From: Actinernus sp. WN-2022 | Lineage: Eukaryota > Cnidaria > Anthozoa > Actiniaria > Actinernidae | Assembly (NCBI GenBank): GCA_030867875.1 | Contig: JAOWCC010000577.1 | Span: 154,806,344 to 154,870,343 of the forward strand | Direction of reading: 5' to 3' | DNA: 64,000 bases | In this document: positions 53,291 to 64,000 of the stretch, piece by piece | How the letters are laid out: every line of letters begins with the position of its first letter | Position numbering within the stretch: the first letter of the stretch is position 1 | The notes under the pieces: generated by a model | Seen by the model: only the letters and a program-made list of their open reading frames with translations | Database searches by the model: none | Told to the model about the DNA's origin: nothing | Program-made: the position numbers and the translations under genes

Positions 53291-54215
53291 GGTTTATTAG
53301 ACAGCATTTCCATGAATGGCTCTTCATCCGTCTAGAGTTAAATATATTACAATTTATTTGAGAGCTAATTAAAAATATTTACAATATATATTTGTTAAGA
53401 GTTAAAATAATATACAATACTTGTGTGATTATGTTATAAAGAAATGCTGATATAATTTAAAATTTACATTAATATAGGTTGTTTATGGAACTAAACTAGT
53501 TATATAAATATACATGTATCTACAAATTTAAGTATATATACATATACAGTCAATGCCAAAAAGGTTGTCCAGCAGAACATAATATAATACTATAATATCC
53601 ATTGTTTTGGGCTATTGTCTAGACCAAGACAATAGGCCAAAACAATGGATATTAAAGTATTATATTATGTTCTGCTGGACAACCTTTTTGGCATTGACTG
53701 TATATCATTAATAAAATAATAATTAATAAATTTACAGACTACCATATCATGAATTATAATAGTCTTTCTTTAGCCTGTATCAGCAACTGTGATCTAACCT
53801 CCTTAAGGAAAGGCCTATATGGCTTAATGGATCGTGCTTCAGGACTTAGTGAGTTAGAGTTTTGCAGCCGAATCCTGAAATGTGCCATGTTCTAGAGGGA
53901 CAAGTAACCTAGGTGCATAGTTAGATCTTAAGATTCTAGTATGGGTATGTTTCTCTAATCTAATATAGCTTGGCCAATTTGAACAATTCATTGCCTTGTG
54001 CGTTAGTTGAAGTACATTATAAATTGACTGTTCGTGCATGGGAAGCCAGCCTAATTTCAAGGCATCTGCTTCTGTCGAGTACTTGTTTGTGATATTAGGG
54101 TTGATGAAACCTGTTTTGGTAGAAAAAGTAGTAAACAACATTGAAACGTCTTCCTTTTTATTCATTAATAAAGGGAAAGGGATTTTTGATTGATTTCTAG
54201 AGTCGGACAATTTAA
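53258..54215 (-). mobile_element. LINE remnant, 3' end with (TAA)n tail
   Basis: On the minus strand, LKLGWLPMHEQSIYNVLQLT, then a stretch ending GTFQDSAAKL, is the C-terminal region following a non-LTR reverse transcriptase (equivalent to LHWLPI..R in the other two copies). It comes from a different family. The 3' side ends in a (TTA)n/(TAA)n microsatellite (53,254-53,290). A Tc1-type MITE sits inside it (53,547-53,700). Confidence 0.7.
53547..53700. mobile_element. Tc1/mariner-type MITE, almost perfect hairpin
   Basis: CAGTCAATGCCAAAAAGGTT opens arms of about 75 bp that pair almost perfectly, flanked by TA on both sides (53,545-53,546 and 53,701-53,702). The CAGT start with TA target is typical of Tc1/mariner. 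Confidence 0.93.
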
Positions 54216-54613
54216 TTTATAAGAACATGCAGTTTCTTGGAATCGATTGTCATATTTGAGCATTCTCCACGTTTCGGCCAATTATAAAATGACATAGAAA
54301 TGTAATCAAATGCCTGATATATATTTTGTACTGAGGCAAATGACTAAGTGTTCGTTGACCAAGCTGCTAGCACTAACAGTCGCGTTTCTTTCCCAGGTGG
54401 GTGCGAATTAATATTAGTGCGTCTGCACCACCAATATACCTGTCCTTCTGTTTCGCCGTTTATTTTGATGAGAAATATGAGAGGAAGGCCAGGGGCAAAG
54501 GAAGGGCTAGTAAAGTAACAGTCTGAGCGTTGAAGAATCGAAGAACCGTCACCGGAACGATTCGACGGAAATGCCTTGGGCGCAGCCCGGGGCACTGTTT
54601 GGAATATGCCTAA

Positions 54614-54777
54614 TCAGGCCTGTTTGTTGCCCCATTTCAGAACACGTGATATATAGTTCTCCAGAGGATTCAGTGCTTTGTTTCCATTGGGATACAGAAA
54701 AACAAAAAAACATCACTCAAGGGAAAAGTCAGGTGGTCTGAAATGGTACAACAAACAGACAAGCTGACTTGGTCTAT
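54614..54777. mobile_element. MITE related to the ATAGACC family
   Basis: TTGCCCCATTTCAGAACACG, CCAGAGGATTCAGTGCTTTG and CTCAAGGGAAAAGTCAGG are the inverse of blocks in 21,504-21,666. The ends are degraded (AGGCCTGTTTGTTG and AGCTGACTTGGTCTATT). Confidence 0.75.
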
Positions 54778-54984
54778 TCTCACGAATATTTTGAAACACC
54801 CGTCGAATCCGGTGACGAGTATATGAAACATCTACTACACTAATAGACGCAATTACAGTATATAGAAACAAATTTAACGGTACAAACTAGTGTAGTCGTA
54901 TATACACGTACTGTATACATATGCTTTAGTTAATCCGACTGCAAATCACAACATATATACCTCAGTGTTTCAAAACAGGTTCTC

Positions 54985-55189
54985 GCGGACAAGCGACTGA
55001 AACGACAAGCGACGAGCGACACACCCAGACTGAAATGGATTATGGTTGTTGCTAAAAGTCTGGTGAATTCGTTTGTTTTTGGAGAAGAATATTAATGGTC
55101 CTTCGAATGGTTTTTCGAATTGCAAGCGGCAGCTATGCGGAATGGAATACAGTATAATGACAATCCTTTGTCGCTTGTCGCTCGTCCGT
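54985..55189. mobile_element. MITE with CGACAAGCGAC ends (copy 1)
   Basis: GGACAAGCGACTGAAACGAC on the left and TCGCTTGTCGCTCGTCC on the right are inverted. Inside are CCCAGACTGAAATGGATTATG and TGGTGAATTCGTTTGTTTT. Copy 2 is at 57,357-57,528. Confidence 0.78.
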
Positions 55190-55215
55190 GACCACCTTAT
55201 TACGAGAAGATTATG

Positions 55216-55370
55216 GGCCATCCCTTCATGTAGGACGACACGAATTGCTACCAAATTGTATTCTATTGTATTGTATTGTGTTGCGTTCTATTGTTGTATT
55301 GAATTGTATTGTGTTGTATTCTATTGTATTTTTGGTAAAAATTCGTGTCGTCCTACATAAAGGGATTGCC
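55216..55370 (-). mobile_element. hAT-like MITE (copy 3), 8-bp duplication AGATTATG
   Basis: It is in inverse orientation relative to the other copies, with the same TIR (GGCCATCCCTTCATGTAGG) and pentamer core. AGATTATG occurs at 55,208-55,215 and 55,371-55,378. Confidence 0.95.
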
Positions 55371-57356
55371 AGATTATGCGGCACTGGAGAACATGTATAG
55401 ATTGCCTTGTTATTTGTTTGGTCTGTACTGTAGAGAACTCGATCTGCAAATCCTATTTTTTGAAATCTGGTTGAAGAGCAGGAACTGCGGTGAAGAGGGG
55501 TCAAAATCTGATACAAAACAGTTTGTTTTCCCCAAAACAAATCTGATAAAAAAACAAAGCAAGTTTTCCTCAAAAATAGGATCTTCGCTTAATTGGCTCA
55601 TTTTCTTGATTGTTGTTATGACGTGTGGCTTCTTTCTGCTGTACATTGCAGTTTGGAACTCCTGTGTGAGTGACTGGTTCAAGTGAAACAAGGAGTACCG
55701 TAACCATGGAGACCAAATCAAGAACGTTAAAAGAAACCGGTATGTGATTGCAATTTTGGAAAAGACGGAGACCGAGATATCTCAAATGGATAACGTAGAA
55801 CCGATCCGAAAAGGTTGCGACACACGATATGATATCCCTCCCACAACGTTTCTCTACTATAACGTTCACTCGAAGGCTCTCAATCTCCCGGGTCAATCTC
55901 CTCTTTTTGCATCCGGATAAACTGCCAATTACGAGCCGTTATTTCGTCATATACATTGTCCGGGTACTTCTTAGGTCAAGTTATGTACAACCTACCAAGA
56001 AGCTAGACGGCCTAATGCGACCATATAATGTGGTCATTCGGCAACGATCTCAGAATACAACAGTATCCAAGCCACGGTTACTGACGAGTGAGAGCTCGTC
56101 AAGCTTTATTTTTACCTGTTTTTGATTGAAAGACTTGAAGGCGAGGAAGAGAAAGATTGTGCTATCGGTGATCGTCGGGCGAGGGAGACGAGACACTATT
56201 ACAAAAACCTACTCATTGGACTATTAAACACTGTACTGGCGACAAGGTCTGTGCAAATACGAACATGTCTTCACTATGAAGTAATTTTAACCATTTCGCC
56301 TTTCCGATCATGCTGGGAATGGGGAGGGAAAAATTAATATTTCGTTTGCCCCTCTCCATGCACCCTCTCCCCTTCCATGCACCCCCTCCCCTCCATATAT
56401 TTAAACCCAGTTTTACAATCAATCCAAAGTTTATTATTGTTTTACTAGCGTTCTCCCTTGATCATGCATGGGAACGCCTTATTCCCCTCATCCTATTGAA
56501 CGCGGCTCACTGATGAGATAAGGTACTGAAAGCGCACATTTTCTACTCACAAACGCTTTACTGATAGACAGTTTGTTTTGGCTATTAAAACTGACGATCT
56601 ACTAGAAACTCAAGAGGCTTAAACTAGACTTGCAGATTTCGTTTTGATTTCTTCACAGGTGAGCCTCCGTGAGAATCAAGAACACAAAGACATGGTATTC
56701 CAGTCGCTCAGGGGAGGCAGAGAACTCGGTTGTCGATACGATTCTTCAATTCTACAAATTAGCTGGGCCATGGTGAATCCTACTGCGGGTTGACGATGAC
56801 TATTTCGGTTGCCTAAAGAGATTGCTGCATGAGCTCCTTGTAAGACCAAAACGAAATCTCGTGTGGGGGTATTTTTTCTGCAAGAATTATGACCCGGGAA
56901 GAAGACCGCTGTGAATCGAATGGCGTTTTCTTATGTCAGGATAACCGCACGATCGATGCTGTGCTATCCGCACGCGTACGCCGATCAACAAATCTCACTC
57001 TGGTTAAATGATCGACAGTCCTCCTTTTGTTTCCTACCCTCCTTCCGATTGATCCACGCGCGTCTCAGAGAGGGAAGATTTAGATGATACGATGATATGA
57101 TTAATATCTGTGATTACTATACGGGCGTACTGACGGATTATACGAGGACAAAATTGCACTAAGTTGGTCGTACGAGTGTCAGCAATGGTGGCCAAAAGAG
57201 GGTTCCCGTTAGTAAGGAAGTTTGAGAGGAATCGGTGTCCATATAAGGAATTTAACTGGAGGAACTGATGGGAGGCCATTATCATTTCCAGCCAAGGCGA
57301 AACCCCCACCCCTTGGTCACGGGACATGCTTGGATATAATGCACTGGTGAGTAGGT
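55371..57356. other. Intergenic; one unassigned open stretch
   Basis: A plus-strand open stretch ending at 55,686 contains a hydrophobic segment (SLNWLIFLIVVMTCGFFLLY) and could be part of a membrane-protein exon. Its start lies in the MITE and no family is recognised. The rest holds no supported gene. Confidence 0.4.
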
Positions 57357-57528
57357 CAAGCGACAAGCGACATTCCCAGACCGAAATGGATTGCGCTTGT
57401 ATCTGGTGAATTCGTTAGTTTTAAAATTTAATATGCTCTGCTGCGAGTCGATTTTCGAATTACACCGTAGTTTACTGGAGAGATGGACACAATCCAGTTC
57501 GGTCTGCATGAATGTCGCTTGTCCGGGA
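57357..57528. mobile_element. MITE with CGACAAGCGAC ends (copy 2)
   Basis: GCGACAAGCGACATTCCCAG and AATGTCGCTTGTCCGG are inverted. Internal words GACCGAAATGGATTGCG and TGGTGAATTCGTTAGTTTT are shared with copy 1. Confidence 0.78.
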
Positions 57529-57886
57529 CAACTTTTTTTTAAATAGGTGTATATAGTAAGTATATATGTCAACCTAGGTCATTTTTAAGGTACTTATTAA
57601 TCATTCTAAAATGCGATTTTTCAATTTTTTGGGATTCATGAAAAAGGCCCTTTTTTCCCCATAGGGGAATTTAAAAAGAAAAAATTCCAATCATCTCTCC
57701 CTTCCCTGCAAAATATTTTGACCACTCTCCCCTCCCTATCACCGTTCCCCCTCCCGAACCCCTTTTTCCTTCTCTAGGGTTAAAAAAAATGACCTAGGAC
57801 TAGGTTGAAAAAATGACCTAGGTTAAAAAAACATGACTCTAGGTTAAAATAAATTTGACCTAAAAATAAATTTGACCGTGTAACAT

Positions 57887-58225
57887 ATACACCACTTTCA
57901 TAATGGCTGTCTCCTAATTTGCATAATTTGGAAGATAAATCTGTAGAGAGGGAAACTAATGCTTCCCCATGGAAGATCACATTAATTAAAACTAGGAATT
58001 GTTTTCAGTTTTAGAGCAATGTGGAGTTGAGTTCTAGGCAGTTCTAATACTGGAAAAAACATGAAAGCGAGGCTAGGAAGGCCTCGGTTATTTTTCTCAT
58101 ACAAATCTCTCAAATTTCACAAGATTACTAATGTCGACATGCTCTTTCACATGATATTGATCATATTTTCTGTAGATGTGGATAAACTATTGCAACGGGA
58201 ATATGCATTTATGAAAGTGGTTTAT
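57887..58225. mobile_element. MITE related to 8,865-9,271
   Basis: It starts ATACACCACTTTCATAATGG and ends ATGAAAGTGGTTTAT. Long internal stretches (AATTTGCATAATTTGGAAG, AACATGAAAGCGAGGCTAG, ATGTCGACATGCT) match the earlier copy, which is about 70 bp longer. Confidence 0.85.
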
Positions 58226-59279
58226 AGCTTGCTCAGTCACTTAGTAGCGGAGCTCCTGCGAGAAGGCCTACGCGAGCTGCGGAGCACCATACATATATGA
58301 GAGCAAAAATTGGATGACTTCCGGTTCCTCTGAAAATGTGTCGTATCTGTGCGCGTACTGCAAAAACTAGGCGGCTGGGATTGAAAAAAAAGGCGGATTG
58401 GAAGGCCTTCCCAAACTGTTACTGCATGGCCAAATCATTCTGATTCTGCGTTAGCCTGATTTTGCGTTGAATGTCTTCGAGATCGGACATCGGCAGCAGA
58501 AACATTTTCAAAAATTATCTCAAAACCAAAGTTTTTCCAGGGATTTTTACGTAAATTTACGCTAGCTTCGACCTCCCTGTATTTCTGGCTAATATTTTAT
58601 AATGAAAGCCTTAGAAGAATGAGAAAATTATCTGTGATTTGAGTGAAAAGTTTTCAGTTAGTTGGCGCACGCTGTTGACGCAATCTGGACAACAATCGAA
58701 CAACGAGCGCGCGCAGGCAGTTTCAATGTTTTATTTTTATTTTTACGTTAACTTCTTTTTCTTCTAACAGGCCCAGTTATTTTTGTGTTTTATCTTTGTT
58801 TTCTTCATAATATAAATATTTAGGCAAGCCTAAAAGCGGAGTTGCCAGTTATCTGAACTGAAGTAAGACGGCCCGAAAATAACGATAAATTATATAAAGA
58901 AAACAAAAATAAAAACAGAAAACTGGTGCAATAATGGAAAATCAGCGCAAAAAGTTCAAAAGAAGAGATAGGATAACGGAAAAATCTGAAAAACACATTG
59001 AAAATTAACATTTTCAGGCGCGTTTTCAGGCGCGTTTTCAGGCGAGCGGGTGACCTCGTACCGTCTGAAAATCAGGTTAGAGGGAATCCGGAAGTCGTCC
59101 AATTTTTGCTCTCATCCTATATGTATGGTGCTCTGCTCGCGTTCGGCCCGCGCGGGAACTCCGCTATAATTTATCGTTATTTTCGGGTCATTCACTTCAG
59201 TTGAGATAATTGGAAGCTCCGCTTTTTGGCTTGCCGAGAAGTTCTCTTTTAGCGTTATAACGAATATGCCATAATAAAT
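58226..59279. other. Intergenic, inverted pair only
   Basis: CGGAGCACCATACATATATG (58,280) and ATATGTATGGTGCTCTGC (59,120), with GACTTCCGG words and other partners between (AAAATAACGATAAATTATA and its inverse near 59,170), form a loose inverted repeat of about 900 bp. GGCGCGTTTTCA is repeated at 59,018-59,045. No gene is supported. Confidence 0.5.
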
Positions 59280-59460
59280 AGACTTTTTCCGCTTGGCTCA
59301 GGCTCAATGTTGTCCCATTTCAAATCTTTCGTGAATAATATTCTTTGTCCGAAGTATTTCCATATTTCCAGATCAGAAATAAAAGAAACAATACAGAAAA
59401 TAAAAGGATGGTCACGTGATCTGAAATGGAACAACATTGTGCCAAGCGGAAAAGGCCTAT
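59280..59460. mobile_element. MITE, diverged ATAGACC family member
   Basis: The ends ATAGACTTTTTCCGCTTGG and CCAAGCGGAAAAGGCCTAT are inverted. GTCACGTGATCTGAAATGG links it with 21,504-21,666. Confidence 0.78.
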
Positions 59461-59732
59461 TATCTTGGAAAAACTTTGATTTTGAAATACTTTGTGAAGA
59501 GTGCACTAGTGTTACAGATTTCTGCAATGGTAGCTTTTGAATGACGAACCTAAGAATCTTGACTACAAAACACCGTATGAAGAACGGCTTCGAAGGAGAC
59601 TAGGCCTAGGGAATACACGGGAATATATGATAATACAGGGGAGACAGGGGAAACACGGAAATACATGGTATATATGGAAATACATAGAAATGCACGAATT
59701 AAAATAAGGGTTACATAAAGTATCCACCGAAA

Positions 59733-62700
59733 ATGGCGAACAATACGACATGGAACGATCGACTAGAAGAATTTCTAAAATATGCAGCCACCAACACTAG
59801 TGAATTCCTGTTTTATGGTAAGATCGCAATCTTAAAGCAAGAGAGTTATTTGTTTATATTTTTTGTGTTTATGAATTATGTAACAAACTCAAATTATGTC
59901 GTAAAACTCAGCGCCGTTTACTTTAGCTTAAATCACTTTGCAATTGAGAATTGAGAAGATAAATCTTTATTTATTAATTTCTTTTAGTAGATATAATATT
60001 AAGTCATTTCTCATTCTTAAAATATTGGATCCGCAGTATTCAGATATTAAATTATACCGGTTTTCACCGTGCAATCGATCGACAATAATCAATAACAATT
60101 TAACATGCATAATTAAATAATTTAAATATTAAAACTTGTGTTCTGGCCACCAGGTAAGCAGGTAGCATGATTACTCTATCTGTGACTGGTGTTCACAAGC
60201 TTCTACTAGGGTTTTCTGGCATACATGCAGTCATCCATCCGTGTTATCACACAAATTATACAACATTATAATAACAAATTGTATGTATACTGCTCGTGTG
60301 ACATGGAAAATGAAGACGAATTGAATTGTTTGTCGGCAGAAAATACCACCAATATGTTCATGTATTTTCCAGCTGTTCAATTGGTTCGAAACATGGGGCT
60401 TTCTCGATATATCAACGTCCTGAAATTCAGGACAATGAACAACTCTATTGTTTTCGTTCGTTCTTTGTATTTCAGGGTATTGTTTTGCTGTAGTTCAAAT
60501 TGTATTCTGGGGTTAGGGTTCTTTGTATTTCAGGGTATTGTTTTGCTGTAGTTCATTGTTGTTGGACCAGTTGGTATAGCATCTGAACCAGTTCAGACCA
60601 GCTAGTATATGGACCTGAGCCTGAATGCCGCCAAGGGGTCAAACAAATCAGTTACAAATATTCATATGATCGCACAGATGTGTGACAAATATTTGATCTT
60701 TAGTTTTAGTTGATATTTAGTTAAAGGTGTTTTAACTCCTGAGAGTGGGATATTGCCATTTTGCACTATCACTGGTTACTTGCTTTGAGGGTTTCAGTCT
60801 AAAACTAAGTAAGAGCAAGGCCCTGAGATTGCCACTCAGCAGAATAGGATCATGTGTACTCCATGCAATGTTGCGGGTTGGTCAAGGGTTGGCCGACATG
60901 TTGGTTGATATATCGGCCGACTGTTGGGAATGGGTTGGTCTGAGGGTTGGCCGACATGTTGGTCAACAGTCAGGCTGTGTGTCAGTTGACTGTCGGTCAA
61001 TTTTTCCCACCTGTTTTTATCTGTTGGCAGCTACAATGTATATCTAGAGAGTGTCAGTGACATATAATATACCTGTAAAACTTTGCCTTGTCCTCATGCA
61101 GCTACAGGGATCGTTTGGTGTATGTCCTTAAACCTAATTTTGCCTATCAATTACTGGTTAGATTACATGTACATGTAATACCTAGATATAGTCTTCTTTT
61201 ACAAAATAATGCAAGTATAATCATATTAGTATTGATATCACTAAATACGTGAACTCGTGCTCCAGTCATTCCCACCGTACTTCCTCTGGTTTGTACTTCA
61301 GGCAATCTGCCATTCCCAAGATGTCCAGCTTTAGGAACTTGTACTTGTTGCACATTGTTAACATATGGAATGTCACACTTGAAGATATCACTTTTAAAAA
61401 TGTGACTGGTTTTTAAACATTTCTAGCCTTTTTAGTAAGACATGAAAACTAGTATATCATTGAAAATTATTTATTAAACAGAACATTACAGGGCCGCTTG
61501 GAAATACAAATTTTATGTTCTCGTGTTGGTGAAATATCTTACTCATTCGCTGCACTCACTCGTAAGATATTTCATCAACACTCAAAGATAAAATATGTAT
61601 CTCCATGTGGCCATGTAATATCCTCTGTATATTACTCTAACAGTCTCATTTTGATTGGCTAGCACACTTACAAAACCGTTTAAGTGTTGAATAAACCTGT
61701 GCAAACCTGTTTGTGACCCATGTAATATGCTCGCATATTTGCATTTGTTTTATCCTGTATTTGCACTTGAAAAGGTCGAAAACGGCAAGTATATATTAAT
61801 TTATCTAATGGGTTGTATCAACGTTTTCCCCTGTCATAATGTGCCACACGCACATTGCTTGGCACAGATTCCAGTTTTTCCCTGCAAAAATATTGTAACG
61901 TAATGTACTGTGCCAGGTGTATTTTTTCATGTATAGCTTCCTCACTTCTCAGCTCAGTATATGGATGAATAAATGTGTTATATATGGGCATGGGATAAAA
62001 GTCTTATAATGCAATGTTTTCTGGTGGTAAATTACTACCATGAATATCCCATACATGGCTTGACTTTTCTTCGTATATATACACATGCATAAATTAGGCT
62101 CGTGTATATTAATATACTGAAAATCATGAAGTCAATTCATGGTATATACCACTCGAAAATATTGCATAACTAGTATTGTATCACACTGAAAAACATACAT
62201 ATATATCACTTTTCAGTGTTTCTCATTTTGACACCTCTGATGATCATTTGTGGCTTTTTGTCACTGAAGCTGGCTTACCATATAGAAAAGAAGGAAAAGG
62301 ATAAGAAGAAAAAAGGCAGGTGTTTTAGCAAAATAACATGCATAATTTATGTCAGCAAAATCGTAGTGACAAATTGCCATAAGATTGTAGTCCTTTAAAG
62401 GGGCTATGTCACGGTGTTGCACATGCAGGGCTTTAAATAAATAAAATAAATATTTTATATGTTTTAGCAGGCTGAGTATTACAGTTACAGCTGGTGGGGG
62501 CCTGCTTTTACTCCTCACACACTCCCCTAAAATTGTTTATTAGAACTATTACATACAAGATACAATCTAGACAGGTTTTTGATTTCAAATCTTTTTGGCT
62601 AAAGATCTACCCCCCCCCCCCCCCCCCCCTCCCCCAAATAAACAAAAATAAAGAATCCCCTCTTATATCCTATGAAGCATAAAACTTTAGCAATGTTACA

Positions 62701-62907
62701 TGTACACCTCAGAATTTTAACCCCTCCACCCCTCCCTTTAAAGACAAACTCCATTGAATCCTCTGTCATGTGGCATGGTAAGCAAAATTAATAATACCTT
62801 AATTCTTTATAGTGATTAGGAACTGAACTGATTTCCGTGTTTTTGTTTGTTTAAACAGCGACACGTCAGTCAAACTTAGCAAAAACAAAACGACGAGCAA
62901 AAGCTGA
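59733..62907 (+). CDS. SMIM15: Small integral membrane protein 15 homologue, three coding exons
   Basis: Exons are 59,733-59,817, 62,217-62,319 and 62,859-62,907, spliced at TTTTATG/GTAAGA, TTTTCAG, GGCAG/GTGTTT and TTTAAACAG (phases 1 and 2). The ATG has a purine at -3 and G at +4 (AAAATGG). The 78-residue product has an N-terminal W..RLEEFLKYAATNTSEF segment, one transmembrane span (VFLILTPLMIICGFLSLKLA) and a lysine-rich tail (EKKEKDKKKK). Human SMIM15 (74 residues as I recall) has the same layout: an acidic-aromatic start, a span containing LTPL and LSWKLA, then a lysine-rich coiled tail. Its role is unknown. The join is strongly supported because both introns restore frame and the stop TGA follows the short third exon. 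Intron 1 is 2.4 kb and contains a MITE (61,489-61,628). Intron 2 contains a 20-C run. Confidence 0.85.
60461..60551. repeat. Direct repeat, period 58
   Basis: TTCTTTGTATTTCAGGGTAT followed by TGTTTTGCTGTAGTTCA occurs at 60,461 and 60,519 without change, in SMIM15 intron 1. Confidence 0.85.
60865..61005. repeat. Repeated TTGGCCGACATGTTGGT words
   Basis: GGGTTGGCCGACATGTTGGT appears at about 60,885 and 60,944, with related GTTGACTGTCGGTCAA on the right that is partly inverse. Probably a degraded MITE within SMIM15 intron 1. Confidence 0.65.
61489..61628. mobile_element. MITE of the TTACATGGCCGC type (second copy)
   Basis: The ends ATTACAGGGCCGCTTGG and CATGTGGCCATGTAAT are inverted. The centre is AAATATCTTACTCATTCGCTG with its inverse. 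It matches 10,681-10,808 in ends, centre and length. Confidence 0.82.
62610..62635. repeat. Poly-C tract (20 C)
   Basis: A run of 20 C (62,610-62,629), then T and five C, lies in SMIM15 intron 2. Such tracts are unstable and prone to sequencing error. Confidence 0.9.
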
Positions 62908-63820
62908 CTAGCAGATCTCATGAGAAGGCAGGTAACCTACAGGCCCCTACAGTGATAAAACAAGAATGGTGTCTGCACTCCCTCAGCATTCAGTTGAAGG
63001 AGATTCAGGAAAGAAAATACTATTTTATATTTGCTGTGGAAGTCTAATTTATGCATGAATATGATTATATTGTAAGTCAGCCTCCTGCATGAATTGCTCT
63101 ATTTCGAACTTGCCGATGGCTTCTTGGGAATAGACCTTTCCCGCATTCGATCGAAAAATGGCACCAAGTCGAGATTGGGGTAGGCAGAAATACAGCAAAT
63201 GTATGAAAATGTCTACTCCAATCTCAACTTCGTGCCATTGTTTGCCGTGGACATGGGAGCAGAATGCGGGAAATGTCTATTGAGGAGAAGATTGAGTTTA
63301 ATGCTGGGGACGGGACTAGAGCCAAGCCTAATCTGGCTTTATTCCTCCTGGATTATTAGGTTATTAATAACATACATGAAATAGGTTCTCGATGCTGATT
63401 GGCTAAGAGCAGTGCAGTTTGAGTTTAGCAAATTACACTTTTCACAAAGTATTGCAAAACATTTTGTGTGTGGAGAGTCTTTAAGGAAATTTACCCTAGT
63501 ATTGAATACCTTGTATTTCTGTCAAATATTTGACTAAAAACGGGGGAAATCTGCATAAAATTGCTTGTGACTTGAGTGAAAAAGCTAAGATCCCGAACTC
63601 AATACTGACAAATATATCGCTGTTTACTTGATTTTTTAATTTGTCATGTATGTTATTAAAATGTAATCATGAAGTTTTCTCGTGCGATTTGGGATTAATT
63701 CAAACAAGTGTGTTCTTCAAAGAGCTGAAATTGTGTTCGCACTACGGCCTAGCGAAATTATGTTGCCCTTTGGAAACCACATTCGTTTAAATTAATTCCA
63801 CTGAATAGCACTCGGCTAGT
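62908..63820. other. Downstream of SMIM15; one MITE, otherwise nothing seen
   Basis: It contains the MITE at 63,131-63,279. The rest is AT-rich without a supported gene. Confidence 0.55.
63131..63279. mobile_element. MITE, TIR ATAGACCTTTCCCGCATTC
   Basis: ATAGACCTTTCCCGCATTC and GAATGCGGGAAATGTCTAT are inverted, with AATGGCACCAAGTCGAGATTGG and its inverse inside. 149 bp. Confidence 0.88.
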
Positions 63821-63829
63821 GCAAGATTT

Positions 63830-63950
63830 GGCTAAAGTGAATAAGTTGCACCGTAAATACGTGGTCGATAAGTGATCGGTAAGTGGTCGGTACATGGTCG
63901 GCGGACACGTACCGACAACATATTTGCGGTGCAATTTGTTCACTTTAGTC
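63830..63950. mobile_element. 121-bp MITE, 9-bp duplication GCAAGATTT
   Basis: The ends GGCTAAAGTGAATAAGTTGC and GCAATTTGTTCACTTTAGTC are inverted, and GCAAGATTT flanks at 63,821-63,829 and 63,951-63,959. The interior is built of GGTCGGTA-like words. Confidence 0.9.
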
Positions 63951-64000
63951 GCAAGATTTAGACCAGCCTGTCAGCGTGGAGTTAAACCATTTTAATAGCA

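Overview
This is animal nuclear DNA, most likely from an anthozoan cnidarian (coral or sea anemone). The sequence is AT-rich, with multi-exon genes, GT-AG introns and very dense terminal-inverted-repeat (TIR) transposon debris. Several repeat types look like ones I associate with cnidarian genomes: MITEs beginning near TTACATGGCCGC or GGCCGGTTGTTCGAAGC, a SINE carrying a GGACCAACACTCAGGGTCTT stretch, and LamG/TLDc ectodomain genes. The exact species cannot be read from the window.

Host genes, left to right. (1) A minus-strand gene has four exons between 10,101 and the left edge. They encode half of a laminin-G-like (LamG) domain, a complete TLDc domain on two exons, then the rest of the LamG domain, all joined by phase-1 introns. 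(2) A few possible exons of an unidentified membrane protein lie at 30.8-32.0 kb (minus). (3) A Myb/SANT-like first exon lies at 36.08-36.26 kb (plus). (4) A second, damaged LamG copy lies at 38.35-40.14 kb (minus). (5) RNF41/NRDP1, a RING E3 ubiquitin ligase, has its whole coding region in one exon at 48,373-49,350 (plus). (6) A complete three-exon SMIM15 homologue spans 59,733-62,907 (plus).

Mobile DNA dominates. A BEL/Pao LTR retrotransposon (24,406-30,334) has a 5-bp target duplication, a tRNA-Tyr primer site and decayed gag-pol. A hAT-like MITE later inserted into its 5' LTR, and the whole element sits in a 31-bp minisatellite. There are three CR1/L2-like LINE remnants, one L1/Tx1-like LINE remnant, tRNA-derived SINEs, and some thirty MITE or foldback copies, several nested two or three deep with intact target duplications. 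One MITE family has amplified an internal 76-bp unit into an eight-to-nine copy minisatellite at 13.1-13.75 kb.

The genes do not form a functional cluster. The most interesting points are the TLDc cassette inside a LamG domain, the stacked transposon insertions that allow relative dating, and a MITE that starts within ten bases of the RNF41 stop codon and so probably supplies its 3' UTR. No intact autonomous transposon, CRISPR array or bacterial-type system was seen.
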